The notes beneath the pieces were generated by a model, which was not told where the DNA came from, did no database searches, and saw only the letters and a program-made list of their open reading frames with translations. 64,000 nucleotides of DNA from Paractinoplanes aksuensis (GTDB lineage: Bacteria; Actinomycetota; Actinomycetes; Mycobacteriales; Micromonosporaceae). The translations under genes were made by a program, and so were the position numbers. Of this stretch, positions 33,533 through 41,255 are shown in pieces. Location: contig NZ_JAMYJR010000041.1 in assembly GCF_024137025.1 (NCBI RefSeq), positions 1-64,000 on the forward strand, written 5' to 3'. Position 1 is the stretch's first letter; each line of letters starts with the position of its first letter.

Positions 33533-36500
33533 TCAGTCGTCGAGCAGGCCCAGGCGGCGGGCGACGGCGGCGGCCTCGCCGCGGTTGGTGACTTCGAGCT
33601 TGGCGATGATGCGGGAGACGTGGACGCTCGCTGTCTTGGGTGAGATGTAGAGGTCGGCGGCGATGCGGCTGTTGGTGTGGCCCTCGGCGACCAGTCGCAG
33701 CACCTCGCGCTCGCGGGCGGTCAGCAGGTCGTCGCGCTCGGCGACGGGGGCCGACGGACGGATCCCGAGCCGGCGGCTCAGCGTCTCGGCCGCGACCAGC
33801 AGTGGCGTCGCACCCAGCGCCGACGCCACCGCGACGGCCTCGGCGATCGACTCGGCGGGATCTGCTGGTACGTCCGCCCCGAACGCCCGGCCCGCGCCGT
33901 CATGCGCCGCGACATCGACCCGCGAACCATCGTCACCGCCCGAAGCGACACCACCGGGAGCAGCAACGTCACCGCCCGGAATGGCATCGCCCGACGCAGC
34001 AGCATCACCGCGCGCAGAGGCTCCACCCAACCCAGTTGCATCACCGCGCGAGGCAGCATCGCTGCGCGAGGCAGCATCACCGCGCAAGGCATCACCGCGC
34101 GAGGCAGCATCACCCCGTGAGGCAGCATCGCCGCGTAAGGCATCACCGCGCGAGGCAGCGTCGGAGCGGAGGGTGGTGCGGGCGGCCGCCTGGGCCTCGG
34201 CCAGATCGAGGAGGGCTCGGGCCAGTTCGTAGCGGTGACCATCCGCGCGCCAGGCGTCGACGGCCTCGCGCCAGCGGGACTCGCCGCCCTCGAGCAGGGC
34301 TCGAACCTCGGCAGCGAACGCAGCCTCGGCCGGATAGCGCTGAGGCACCCTCGCCGCGACCGCGGCCACCTCGGCCGACAGCGCGGAGTCACCCGCCCGA
34401 GCAGCGGCACCGGCTTGCGCGGAGTGGCCCGCCCCAACCGCGGCACCGGCTTGCGCGGAGTGGCCCGCCCGGGCGGCGGCACGGGTCGGCGCGGAGTCGC
34501 CCACCCTAGCGGCGGCACCGGCGTCACCCACTCGAGTGGCGGCACCGGCCGGCGTGGAGTCGCCCGCTCGGGCGGCGGCGCGGGCCGCGTGGGACAGGAT
34601 GGACCAGCAGTAGCGTGGTAGCACCGTGAGTGACGGGTCGGCCAGGGCGAAGCCCGCCGCCTGGACGGCGACGGCCGGGTCGGGGTCGGCCAGGGCGGCC
34701 AGCAAGCGCAGGTCGAGCGTGGCCAGGCGGCCCTCGTTGCTCAGGTAGGGGCGGCGCAGGAAGGCCACCGAGCGCGCCACCAGGGCGTCGGCGCCGTCGC
34801 GGCCGCGGGCCAGGCGGATGCGGGCCCGCAAGCGCAGCCAAGGGAGGGCCAGCGTCTCAGGTGGGTCGAGCCGGGCGGCCTCGGCCAGGCGGGCGTCGGC
34901 CTCGTCCCAGCGGCCCAGGGCGATCAGCGCCTCGGCGTGGTTGGCCAGCAGGAAGACGCCGGTGGTGCGGCTGACGCCGACGCGGCCCGCGTCGGGCAGG
35001 CCCTCGGCGGCGGCCGCGGCCGATTCCTCGTAGAGGCCGAGCTCGAAGAGTTTGTCGGAGACGTTGATCAGACCGCGGGTGAAGGCGGGCAGGTCGCCGG
35101 CGGCACGGGCGCGTTCGACCGCGTCGCGCATGACGGGCAGCACCTCGGCCGCGGGGACCCGGCCGGAACAGGTCGAGCCGAAGGCCACCTCGGCCGTCAC
35201 CAGGGCGGCCAGGTCACCCTCTTCGGAGGCGTCGGCCATCGCGACGCGGGCCACCTCGGCCGCGCGGTCGGGGTCGAGGCCGGCCAGCTGGTGGGCCACG
35301 TCGGCCAGCAGGCGCACCCGGTCGGAGCCGCGCGGGGCCACGCTGAGCAGGCGGAACGCCTCTTCGCACTCGGACCGGCCGTCGGACTTGCCGGCCGTGC
35401 GCAGCAGCTTGGCCCGGCGCACGAGCAGGCGGCCGGCTCGCAGCGGTTCGGCCTCGGCGTCGAGGTCGGCCAGGGCAGCCCGGGTGAGGGTGAGCGCCCG
35501 CATGTGCTCGCCGGAGTCGATCGCGGCCAGGGCCGATTCTTCCAGCAGGTCGAGGTGGTCGAGGCCGAGCAGGGTGCGGGCGTCGGGCACGTCCTCCCAG
35601 AGCTGGAGCACCCGGTCGAGCAGGCGCGCCTGTTCCCCGTACGCGAATCGCCGTTTGGCCTCGTCGGCCGCGATCTTGGCGGTGATCAGCGCCCGCGGGT
35701 GGTCGCGGGCGGCGTGCCAGTGGTGGGCGGTCTCGGCGGCGGCCCGGCCCAGGGCGACCAGGTGGGGCTCGGCCTCGACGGCGCGGGCGTAGCGGGCGTG
35801 GAGCCGGGCGTGCTCGCCGGGCAGCAGGTCGTCGTGCACGGCCTCGCGGACCAGGGCGTGCCGGAACTCGTAACCGCCCTCGGCGTCGACGACCACGACC
35901 AGCTGGGCGGCCACGATGACGCGCAGCGCCGACTCGAGGGCGGCGTCGTCGAGCCCGGCCACGCGGGCCAGCAGCTCGTGGCCGAACCTCGTGCCGCCCA
36001 CGGCCGCCACCCGCAGCACCTGCTGGGCCGGCTCGGGCAGCTGGTCGACCCGGGACAGCAGCAGGTCGCGCAGGCTGGCCGGGATCTGGTCGAAGGTCGC
36101 GCCGGCGAACTGCTCGATGAAGAACGGGTTGCCCTGGGCCCGCTCGTTGATCGCGTCGACCACGCGCGCGTCGGGCTCGGCCCCGAGCAGGTGGGTGAGC
36201 ATCTCGGCCGTGCCGTCGCGGTCGAGCCGGTCGAGCTCGAGGCGCAGCACGCCGCGGACCCGGTCGAGCTCGGCCAGGAAGCCGCGCAGGGGGTGGCCGC
36301 GGTGCAGCTCGTCGGTGCGGTAGGTGGTGATCAGCAGCAGCTGGGGCAGGCGGGCCGCCCGCACCAGGAACGCGATGAGGTCGCGGGTGGAGCGGTCGGC
36401 CCAGTGCAGGTCTTCGATCACCAGCACCAGCGGACCGCGCCCGAGCAGCGCGGCCACCGCCTCGAAGAGCAGGCCGCGGCGGGCGTCACCCTCGGGCGGG

Positions 36501-36853
36501 GGCGGGCCCAGCTCGGGCAGCAGGCGGGCCAGCTCGCGCTCGTGACCGCCGAGCGCGGCCACGCCCTCGGCCCGCGCCAGCTCGCGCAGCGCGCCCGCGA
36601 ACGGGGCGAAGGGCAGGCCCTCTTCGCCCAGCTCGAGACACTGGCCGGACAGCACGCGGACCGGCTCGCCGGCCAGGCCGCGGCGGAATTCCTCGACCAG
36701 GCGGGTCTTGCCGACCCCGGCCTCGCCGCCGACCAGCACGGTCGACGGCTCGGCGTGGCGGGCCCGTTTCAGCGCGTCGCGCAGGACAGCGAGGTCGGCC
36801 CCCCGGCCGACGAGCACCTCGCTGTGCGCATGCGCCGTCATGAGTTCGAGCAT
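33533..36853 (-). CDS. LuxR-family LAL-type ATP-binding regulator with internal repeats
   Basis: A 1106-aa large regulator. An AAA/NB domain at the N terminus has Walker A VGGEAGVGKTR near residue 40 and Walker B LVLVIEDLHWAD near residue 145. A long helical TPR-like middle follows, and a C-terminal LuxR helix-turn-helix LTAREREVLRLVAEGHTNSR with YISPKTASVHVSRIIAKL. Two low-complexity insertions interrupt the region before the HTH: Ala/Gly-rich 12-residue repeats (about residues 755-825) and RGDAAS/RGDAL repeats (about 895-970). ATG 36853 is taken; ATG 36841 is an alternative. It probably activates an unlinked or adjacent pathway; target unknown. Confidence 0.9.
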   Translation of the reverse strand: MLELMTAHAHSEVLVGRGADLAVLRDALKRARHAEPSTVLVGGEAGVGKTRLVEEFRRGLAGEPVRVLSGQCLELGEEGLPFAPFAGALRELARAEGVAALGGHERELARLLPELGPPPPEGDARRGLLFEAVAALLGRGPLVLVIEDLHWADRSTRDLIAFLVRAARLPQLLLITTYRTDELHRGHPLRGFLAELDRVRGVLRLELDRLDRDGTAEMLTHLLGAEPDARVVDAINERAQGNPFFIEQFAGATFDQIPASLRDLLLSRVDQLPEPAQQVLRVAAVGGTRFGHELLARVAGLDDAALESALRVIVAAQLVVVVDAEGGYEFRHALVREAVHDDLLPGEHARLHARYARAVEAEPHLVALGRAAAETAHHWHAARDHPRALITAKIAADEAKRRFAYGEQARLLDRVLQLWEDVPDARTLLGLDHLDLLEESALAAIDSGEHMRALTLTRAALADLDAEAEPLRAGRLLVRRAKLLRTAGKSDGRSECEEAFRLLSVAPRGSDRVRLLADVAHQLAGLDPDRAAEVARVAMADASEEGDLAALVTAEVAFGSTCSGRVPAAEVLPVMRDAVERARAAGDLPAFTRGLINVSDKLFELGLYEESAAAAAEGLPDAGRVGVSRTTGVFLLANHAEALIALGRWDEADARLAEAARLDPPETLALPWLRLRARIRLARGRDGADALVARSVAFLRRPYLSNEGRLATLDLRLLAALADPDPAVAVQAAGFALADPSLTVLPRYCWSILSHAARAAARAGDSTPAGAATRVGDAGAAARVGDSAPTRAAARAGHSAQAGAAVGAGHSAQAGAAARAGDSALSAEVAAVAARVPQRYPAEAAFAAEVRALLEGGESRWREAVDAWRADGHRYELARALLDLAEAQAAARTTLRSDAASRGDALRGDAASRGDAASRGDALRGDAASRSDAASRGDATGLGGASARGDAAASGDAIPGGDVAAPGGVASGGDDGSRVDVAAHDGAGRAFGADVPADPAESIAEAVAVASALGATPLLVAAETLSRRLGIRPSAPVAERDDLLTAREREVLRLVAEGHTNSRIAADLYISPKTASVHVSRIIAKLEVTNRGEAAAVARRLGLLDD
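33940..34170. repeat. coding minisatellite, 15-18-bp units
   Basis: Degenerate tandem copies of a GCATCACCGCGCGAGGCA-like unit (15 and 18 bp, with a higher-order 33-bp period), in frame inside the LAL gene. They encode alternating RGDAAS and RGDAL peptides. Copies nearest 34060-34165 are the most alike, indicating recent slippage. Confidence 0.85.
34375..34585. repeat. coding minisatellite, about 36-bp units
   Basis: Five to six imperfect copies of a 30-36-bp unit containing GCGGCACCGGCTTGCGCGG and AGTGGCCCGCC, in frame inside the LAL gene, encoding ARAGHSAQAGAA-like repeats. Two central copies are almost identical. Confidence 0.85.
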
Positions 36854-36930
36854 GCCATGGGGGTGCGACAGATTTTCCGCCGCGGAACGCGGGGCCGGCA
36901 CCGGCCCGGGCCCCCCGAAGGCCACGGCCG

Positions 36931-37113
36931 TCATACGGCCACGGCCGCCCGGGCCGGCTCCTCGGCGCGCCGCCATGGCCACTTGCCGAAGCGGCGCGCC
37001 TGTCCGGCGCCGGCCTCCCGCACGAGGCGCCGGGCGGCCGCCTGCCGGCTCAGCTCACCGGCGCGCTGGTGGTGCAGGTCGAGCATCATCTGCGGGTCGT
37101 TGTAGGGGAACAT
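36931..37113 (-). CDS. small basic protein of unknown function
   Basis: A 60-aa protein starting MFPYNDPQMMLDLHHQRAGE, with a predicted amphipathic helix rich in Arg and Gln (LSRQAAARRLVREAGAGQARR) and an Arg/Trp patch. Short helical, basic proteins of this type are common in actinomycetes and uncharacterised. GAAGGA lies 9 nt before the ATG. It lies 77 bp upstream of the LAL gene on the same strand and may be co-transcribed. Confidence 0.65.
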   Translation of the reverse strand: MFPYNDPQMMLDLHHQRAGELSRQAAARRLVREAGAGQARRFGKWPWRRAEEPARAAVAV

Positions 37114-37272
37114 CACCGTGTCCTTCCGTCGGAGTTCGTACCGAGAACTCTTCGCCGGAAGGCCCCCACCGGGCATGGGGAGACTGCCTCATATTGGGCC
37201 CGGACGCCTCCTTACCGATGGGGAGGACGGCCGGTGCGTGCGTAAGTGGTCGCCCCACTACACTTTCGGGTT

Positions 37273-37959
37273 ATGGCAAAAGAGCAGGAGAAGGTGTCCT
37301 TCGGCACGCGCCTGAAGCAGATCGGTCAGGTGTTCTCGTTCACCGCGAAGCAGGACAAGTGGTTCGTCCCGCTGCTGCTGGCGGCTGTGCTGATCCCGCT
37401 CGCCCTGACCGTCGTGCTGGTGATCCTGTTCGGCTGGATCTACCTGCCGATCGGCATCATGGTCACCCTGCTGGCCGCCGTGATCGTGCTCAACCTGCGC
37501 TCCAACGCGGCCATGATGAACGCGGCCGAGGGCCAGCCCGGCGCCGCGGCCTCCCTGGTCGAGAACATGCGGGGTGACTGGCGGGTCCGGCCCGCGGCCA
37601 CCTCGACCACCCAGTTCGACATGGTGCACATCGTGATCGGCCGCCCCGGCGTGATCCTGCTGGCCGAGGGCAACCCGCAGCGCATCCGCGGCCTGCTCGG
37701 GCAGGAAAAGCGCCGCCTGACCAAGGTCATCGGCAACGCGCCGCTCTACGACTACGTGATCGGCTCCGACGAAGGCCAGCTCTCGGTCAAGAAGCTGCGC
37801 TCGACGCTGATGCGGCTGCCGCGCAACCTCACCGGCAAGGACGTCAACTCGCTCGACAAGCGCCTCGGCGCCCTGATGGCCCGCCCTCAGATGCCCAAGG
37901 GCGCCATCCCCAAGAACATGCGCCCCAACAAGGGCATCCGCCAGCAGCGACCCCGCTGA
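37273..37959 (+). CDS. DUF4191 membrane protein
   Basis: A 228-aa protein conserved in actinobacteria near glnA and lipA. It has a short cytoplasmic start (MAKEQEKVSFGTRLKQIGQV), two helices (VPLLLAAVLIPLALTVVLVILF and LPIGIMVTLLAAVIVLNL) and a soluble domain with RPGVILLAEGNPQRIRGLLGQEKRR. Function unknown. The ATG at 37273 is 9 nt after a TACACT hexamer (leaderless). A GTGCGTAAGTGGTCGCCCC motif copy lies just upstream at 37238. It converges on the RDD gene. Confidence 0.85.
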   Translation: MAKEQEKVSFGTRLKQIGQVFSFTAKQDKWFVPLLLAAVLIPLALTVVLVILFGWIYLPIGIMVTLLAAVIVLNLRSNAAMMNAAEGQPGAAASLVENMRGDWRVRPAATSTTQFDMVHIVIGRPGVILLAEGNPQRIRGLLGQEKRRLTKVIGNAPLYDYVIGSDEGQLSVKKLRSTLMRLPRNLTGKDVNSLDKRLGALMARPQMPKGAIPKNMRPNKGIRQQRPR

Positions 37960-37964
37960 AAACA

Positions 37965-38106
37965 CCGTTTTTCGTACGACCGTACGGGGTTGAACTGGGA
38001 AGGCCGTCCTCGCTGCACGCGGGCGGAAGGCGAACCCGCCGCGACACGCGCTGAACGGGTGTCACGGCCCAGATCGCTCCGCCCCTTACGGTCGTACGAA
38101 AAACGG
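37965..38106. repeat. long inverted repeat between convergent genes
   Basis: A 25-nt arm at 37965-37989 is repeated inverted at 38082-38106 with one mismatch; each arm contains CGTACGACCGTA, itself a short palindrome. The 92-nt spacer is GC-rich and structured. It lies between the convergent DUF4191 and RDD genes and could act as a terminator for both or be a small palindromic mobile remnant. Confidence 0.75.
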
Positions 38107-38114
38107 GGTTGATC

Positions 38115-38522
38115 TCAAGGTCGCAGGACCATGATCGAGCGGGCGGCGCGATCGTGCAGCCCGCGGCCGTCGGCGTCGTTGATCACCGCGGGAATGACCA
38201 CGGCCAGCAGCAGGGCTCGCACGATCGCCCGGGGCAGACCGATGGCGCCGCCGTCCACGATGGAGACGCAGCGGATGCGGGCCAGCGCCATGCCCAGAGT
38301 CTGTCCGAACAGGCCGACGAAGAACGCGTGCACCAGCACGAAGATGCCCAGCTGAGGCCACGGATTGGCGCGCAGGTCGTCGACGATCACGGCCGCCACC
38401 ACGGTGGCCAGAGCCCAGTCGATCAGCAGGGCGCCGAACCGCCGGCCGAACGACGCGATCGTCACGCCGGAGAGATCGAGCGCGCCCGGCGTACCGGACG
38501 GGGTCTTGCCTGCCGAAACCAT
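38115..38522 (-). CDS. RDD-family membrane protein
   Basis: A 135-aa RDD-domain protein with three helices. The family motif is FGRRFGALLIDWALATVVAAVI (R and D in helix 1), followed by FGQTLGMALARIRCVSIVDG and RSIMVLRP at the C terminus. The role of this family is poorly known. The position beside glnA is conserved in actinomycetes. The start ATG lies 200 bp from the glnA start, so both genes share the intergenic promoter region. Confidence 0.85.
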   Translation of the reverse strand: MVSAGKTPSGTPGALDLSGVTIASFGRRFGALLIDWALATVVAAVIVDDLRANPWPQLGIFVLVHAFFVGLFGQTLGMALARIRCVSIVDGGAIGLPRAIVRALLLAVVIPAVINDADGRGLHDRAARSIMVLRP

Positions 38523-38601
38523 GCAACCAGCGTAACCGCGCCGGTTTTCGCGATAGCCTCGCTGGGGCCGCCGTGGTCGCCGGCGGATACCCACAGCTTC
38601 C

Positions 38602-38617
38602 GTAACATGACGGAAAC
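38602..38617 (+). promoter_or_regulatory. GlnR box upstream of glnA
   Basis: GTAAC-n6-GAAAC, the a-b half-site pair recognised by the actinobacterial nitrogen regulator GlnR, about 105 bp before the glnA start. This fits nitrogen-dependent control of glnA. The call is by match to the known consensus. Confidence 0.75.
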
Positions 38618-38721
38618 AATAGGGATACGCCCGGGCAACTCCCGCCCCATAGCGTCGCGACCAGCCCAGCCACGCGGCGGAGGAACGCCGCCCCGGTATC
38701 GAAATCCTGTGCCAGGAGGAC

Positions 38722-40149
38722 GTGTTGTTCGCCAACCCCGAGGAATTGCTGCGATACCTCAAGGACGAGGACGTCAAGTTCGTCGACGTACGGTTCTGTG
38801 ACCTGCCCGGTGTGATGCAGCACTTCAACATGCCGGTCGAGTCGTTCGACGACAGCGTGGTGACCGACGGCCTCGCCTTCGACGGATCCTCGATCCGCGG
38901 GTTCCAGGCCATCCACGAGTCCGACATGATGCTGCTGCCGGACGTGAGCACCGCCTTCATCGACCCGTTCCGCATCCAGAAGACGCTGGCGCTGAACTTC
39001 TTCATCCACGACCCGTTCACCCGCGAGGCCTACTCGCGCGACCCGCGGAACGTGGCCAAGAAGGCCGAGACCTACCTGGCCTCCAGCGGCATCGCCGACA
39101 CCGCGTACTTCGGGGCCGAGGCCGAGTTCTACATCTTCGACTCGATCCGGCACTCCACCAGCGCCAACGAGGCGTTCTACCACATCGACTCGATCGAGGG
39201 CGCCTGGAACTCCGGCAAGGAGGAGGAGGGCGGCAACCGCGGCTACAAGACCGCGTACAAGGGCGGCTACTTCCCCGTCGCGCCGCTCGACCACTACAGC
39301 GACCTGCGCGACTCGATGGTCCGCCGCCTGATCGACGTCGGCTTCACCGTCGAGCGCTCGCACCACGAGGTCGGCACCGCGGGCCAGGCCGAGATCAACT
39401 ACAAGTTCTCGACGCTGCTGCACGCCGGCGACCAGATGCAGATGTTCAAGTACATCATCAAGAACACCGCCTGGGAGCACGGCAAGACCGCGACGTTCAT
39501 GCCGAAGCCGCTGTTCGGTGATAACGGCTCGGGCATGCACACCCACCAGAGCCTGTGGCTGAACGGCGAGCCGCTGTTCTACGACGAGACCGGCTACGCC
39601 GGCCTGTCCGACACGGCCCGCTGGTACATCGGCGGCCTGCTGCACCACGCGCCCAGCCTGCTGGCCTTCACCAACCCGACGGTCAACTCGTACCGGCGCC
39701 TCGTGCCCGGCTACGAGGCGCCGGTCAACCTGGTCTACTCGCAGCGCAACCGCTCGGCCTGCACCCGCATCCCGGTCACGGGCAGCAACCCGAAGGCCAA
39801 GCGCGTCGAGTTCCGGGTCCCCGACCCGTCGTCGAACCCGTACCTCGCGTTCTCGGCCCAGATGATGGCCGGCCTGGACGGCATCAAGAACAAGATCGAG
39901 CCCCCGGCCCCGATCGACAAGGACCTGTACGACCTGCCGCCCGAGGAGTGGGGCAGCGTCAAGCAGGTGCCGGGCTCGCTGGACGCCGTGCTCAACAGCC
40001 TCGAGGCCGACCACGAGTTCCTCACGGCCGGCGGCGTCTTCACCGACGACCTGATCAGCACCTGGATCGACTGGAAGCGCACCAACGAGATCGACCCGGT
40101 CCGCCTCCGCCCCACCCCGCACGAATTCGAGATGTACTACAACGTCTGA
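38722..40149 (+). CDS. glnA: type I glutamine synthetase
   Basis: A 475-aa class I-beta glutamine synthetase making glutamine from glutamate, ammonia and ATP. Visible are DGSSIRGFQ near residue 53, the metal-ligand region FGAEAEFYIFD, the GQAEINYKFSTL segment, KTATFMPKPLFGDNGSGMH, the NRSACTRIP loop, RRLVPGYEAPVN, and the adenylylation-site segment IDKDLYDLPPEE (Tyr near residue 397), the target of GlnE encoded at 2855-5866. The start is GTG 38722 with AGGAGG 3-8 nt upstream. A GlnR box lies in its promoter. Confidence 0.97.
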   Translation: MLFANPEELLRYLKDEDVKFVDVRFCDLPGVMQHFNMPVESFDDSVVTDGLAFDGSSIRGFQAIHESDMMLLPDVSTAFIDPFRIQKTLALNFFIHDPFTREAYSRDPRNVAKKAETYLASSGIADTAYFGAEAEFYIFDSIRHSTSANEAFYHIDSIEGAWNSGKEEEGGNRGYKTAYKGGYFPVAPLDHYSDLRDSMVRRLIDVGFTVERSHHEVGTAGQAEINYKFSTLLHAGDQMQMFKYIIKNTAWEHGKTATFMPKPLFGDNGSGMHTHQSLWLNGEPLFYDETGYAGLSDTARWYIGGLLHHAPSLLAFTNPTVNSYRRLVPGYEAPVNLVYSQRNRSACTRIPVTGSNPKAKRVEFRVPDPSSNPYLAFSAQMMAGLDGIKNKIEPPAPIDKDLYDLPPEEWGSVKQVPGSLDAVLNSLEADHEFLTAGGVFTDDLISTWIDWKRTNEIDPVRLRPTPHEFEMYYNV

Positions 40150-40230
40150 CCTGTTCTAGCTCGCTGACCCGCGGTTTCGGCTGACGCCGACGCAGCCGCG
40201 ACAAGTCGGCGACAGACTGCGAAGCGGCGG

Positions 40231-40560
40231 TCATGCCTGGCTCCGAGCCGGTGTGGCCGCCGCTTTCGGCTTTCCGAGAGCGCCGTTGATCAAAGACCGG
40301 GTCCGGTCCAAGGCGTCCGGCCACTCGTGCACATACTCGTTGAGCGTGGCCGTGGAGTGCCCGAGTGCCAGTTGCACCGTCTTGACGCTGGCGCCCCGCC
40401 ACCCGCGGCGTACCAGCATCCAGCCAAAGTTGCGTCGCCAAAGGAAGGCCATGAGAGAACGCAGAGCGGGAAGTCATCGACGGGCGCCCTGGTCGGCGGC
40501 ATGAGCGGCCCGTTTCGGGCCGCCGTGAAGACGTGCCGAACACTGAACATCAATGCATCC
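40231..40560 (-). pseudogene. tyrosine recombinase (integrase) C-terminal remnant
   Basis: The last 40 codons before 40231 read GASVKTVQLALGHSTATLNE then YVHEWPDALDRTRSLINGAL, the C-terminal catalytic region of a phage-type integrase (GH-S and the Tyr nucleophile spacing). The catalytic H-x-x-R block is missing or garbled (LWRRNFGWMLVRRGW), and upstream integrase-like text (VFTAARNGPLMPPT) is in another frame near 40500. This is a decayed integrase. No tRNA or attachment site was found next to it. Confidence 0.7.
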
Positions 40561-40618
40561 GTGCATGTGATCAGACGGCTGATGCGCGACGCGGATCCGC
40601 CAGGCTCGCCAAGGGAAC

Positions 40619-40789
40619 GTGCACGGCTACTTGGGCCCAGACTGGTCGGAGATCGAATCGATGCATTACGACCAATGGAACTCCGAGCAGTACGGGCCGC
40701 GGTTGGTGGTCGAGTTCGCCGGTACCCAAGCTGGGACGCGGCTTGTCCTGGACCACATTCATGGAACGTCCACGACGCCGCTTTCGTAG
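40619..40789 (+). CDS. possible small protein
   Basis: A 56-aa open frame (GTG start, AAGGGA just upstream) with consistent G/C third-position bias and a natural-looking sequence: HGYLGPDWSEIESMHYDQW, then GPRLVVEFAGTQAGTRLVLD. No family recognised. It could be a fragment of a larger gene, since a stop lies 42 bp upstream and no better start exists. It overlaps the end of the transposase remnant on the other strand. Confidence 0.35.
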   Translation: MHGYLGPDWSEIESMHYDQWNSEQYGPRLVVEFAGTQAGTRLVLDHIHGTSTTPLS

Positions 40790-41170
40790 CTGGCTCGCGG
40801 TCGCTGGCCCTTGATGCTACGGACTGCCTGGCTGCTGGTGCGGCGTACGACTTTGACGTCGCCGTCACCGAGATCGACGGCGATGGTGGCGTCGGAGGCG
40901 GTCACCGTGAGATTGCGGTGCCGATGAAGCCGGCCGAGAGCAATCTTCTGACCGGCGACCATGACAACGCCGGTGTTCGACGCCCGCCGTTGCACCCGGA
41001 TCGGCTCGACCGGTGGGCGTGGTGGCGGCCCGGCCGGGCGAATTACTCGCAGCCGCTGAACCTGCTCGGGGGCGAGCGGGTTGGGACGAGTGCGCAGTAG
41101 CTCGCGGCTGTCGAGGTCGTAGAACATCAGGGTGGCCGGTTCGATCCGGGGTCGCAGTCGGCCCAGATGT
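40759..41170 (-). pseudogene. IS481-type transposase C-terminal remnant
   Basis: The minus-strand frame reads LGRLRPRIEPATLMFYDLDS, RELLRTRPNPL, RPAGPPPRPPVEPIRVQRRA, VVMVAGQKIALGRLHRHRNL and VRSIKGQRPR, the C-terminal beta-barrel tail of an IS481-family integrase/transposase. The HTH and DDE catalytic core are absent; reading frame similarity fades upstream of 41170 near the methyltransferase end. A later ATG at 41127 opens a 122-codon frame, but a functional transposase is excluded. No terminal inverted repeats were recognised. Confidence 0.7.
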
Positions 41171-41255
41171 CGACGAGGACGGCGGCTTCGACATAGCCGA
41201 CGCTCCAGAGGGCGGCCGCCTCCCGCATCGCGTCCCTGGCTTCGGGGGCGTTCAT
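41127..41255 (-). CDS. possible 42-aa protein coupled to the methyltransferase
   Basis: A short frame MNAPEARDAMREAAALWSVG then YVEAAVLVDIWADC..., overlapping the methyltransferase stop by ATGA. It has good codon bias but coincides with the junction to the transposase remnant, so it may be a truncated gene. Unrecognised. Confidence 0.3.
   Translation of the reverse strand: MNAPEARDAMREAAALWSVGYVEAAVLVDIWADCDPGSNRPP

Noticed and set aside
33940..34585. Possible CRISPR array because of regularly spaced repeats
   Set aside because: Units are 15-36 bp, degenerate, without unique spacers, and lie in frame inside the LAL gene.
40150..40230. tRNA gene or attL site next to the integrase remnant
   Set aside because: I looked for a cloverleaf and CCA-type 3' end downstream of glnA and saw none.
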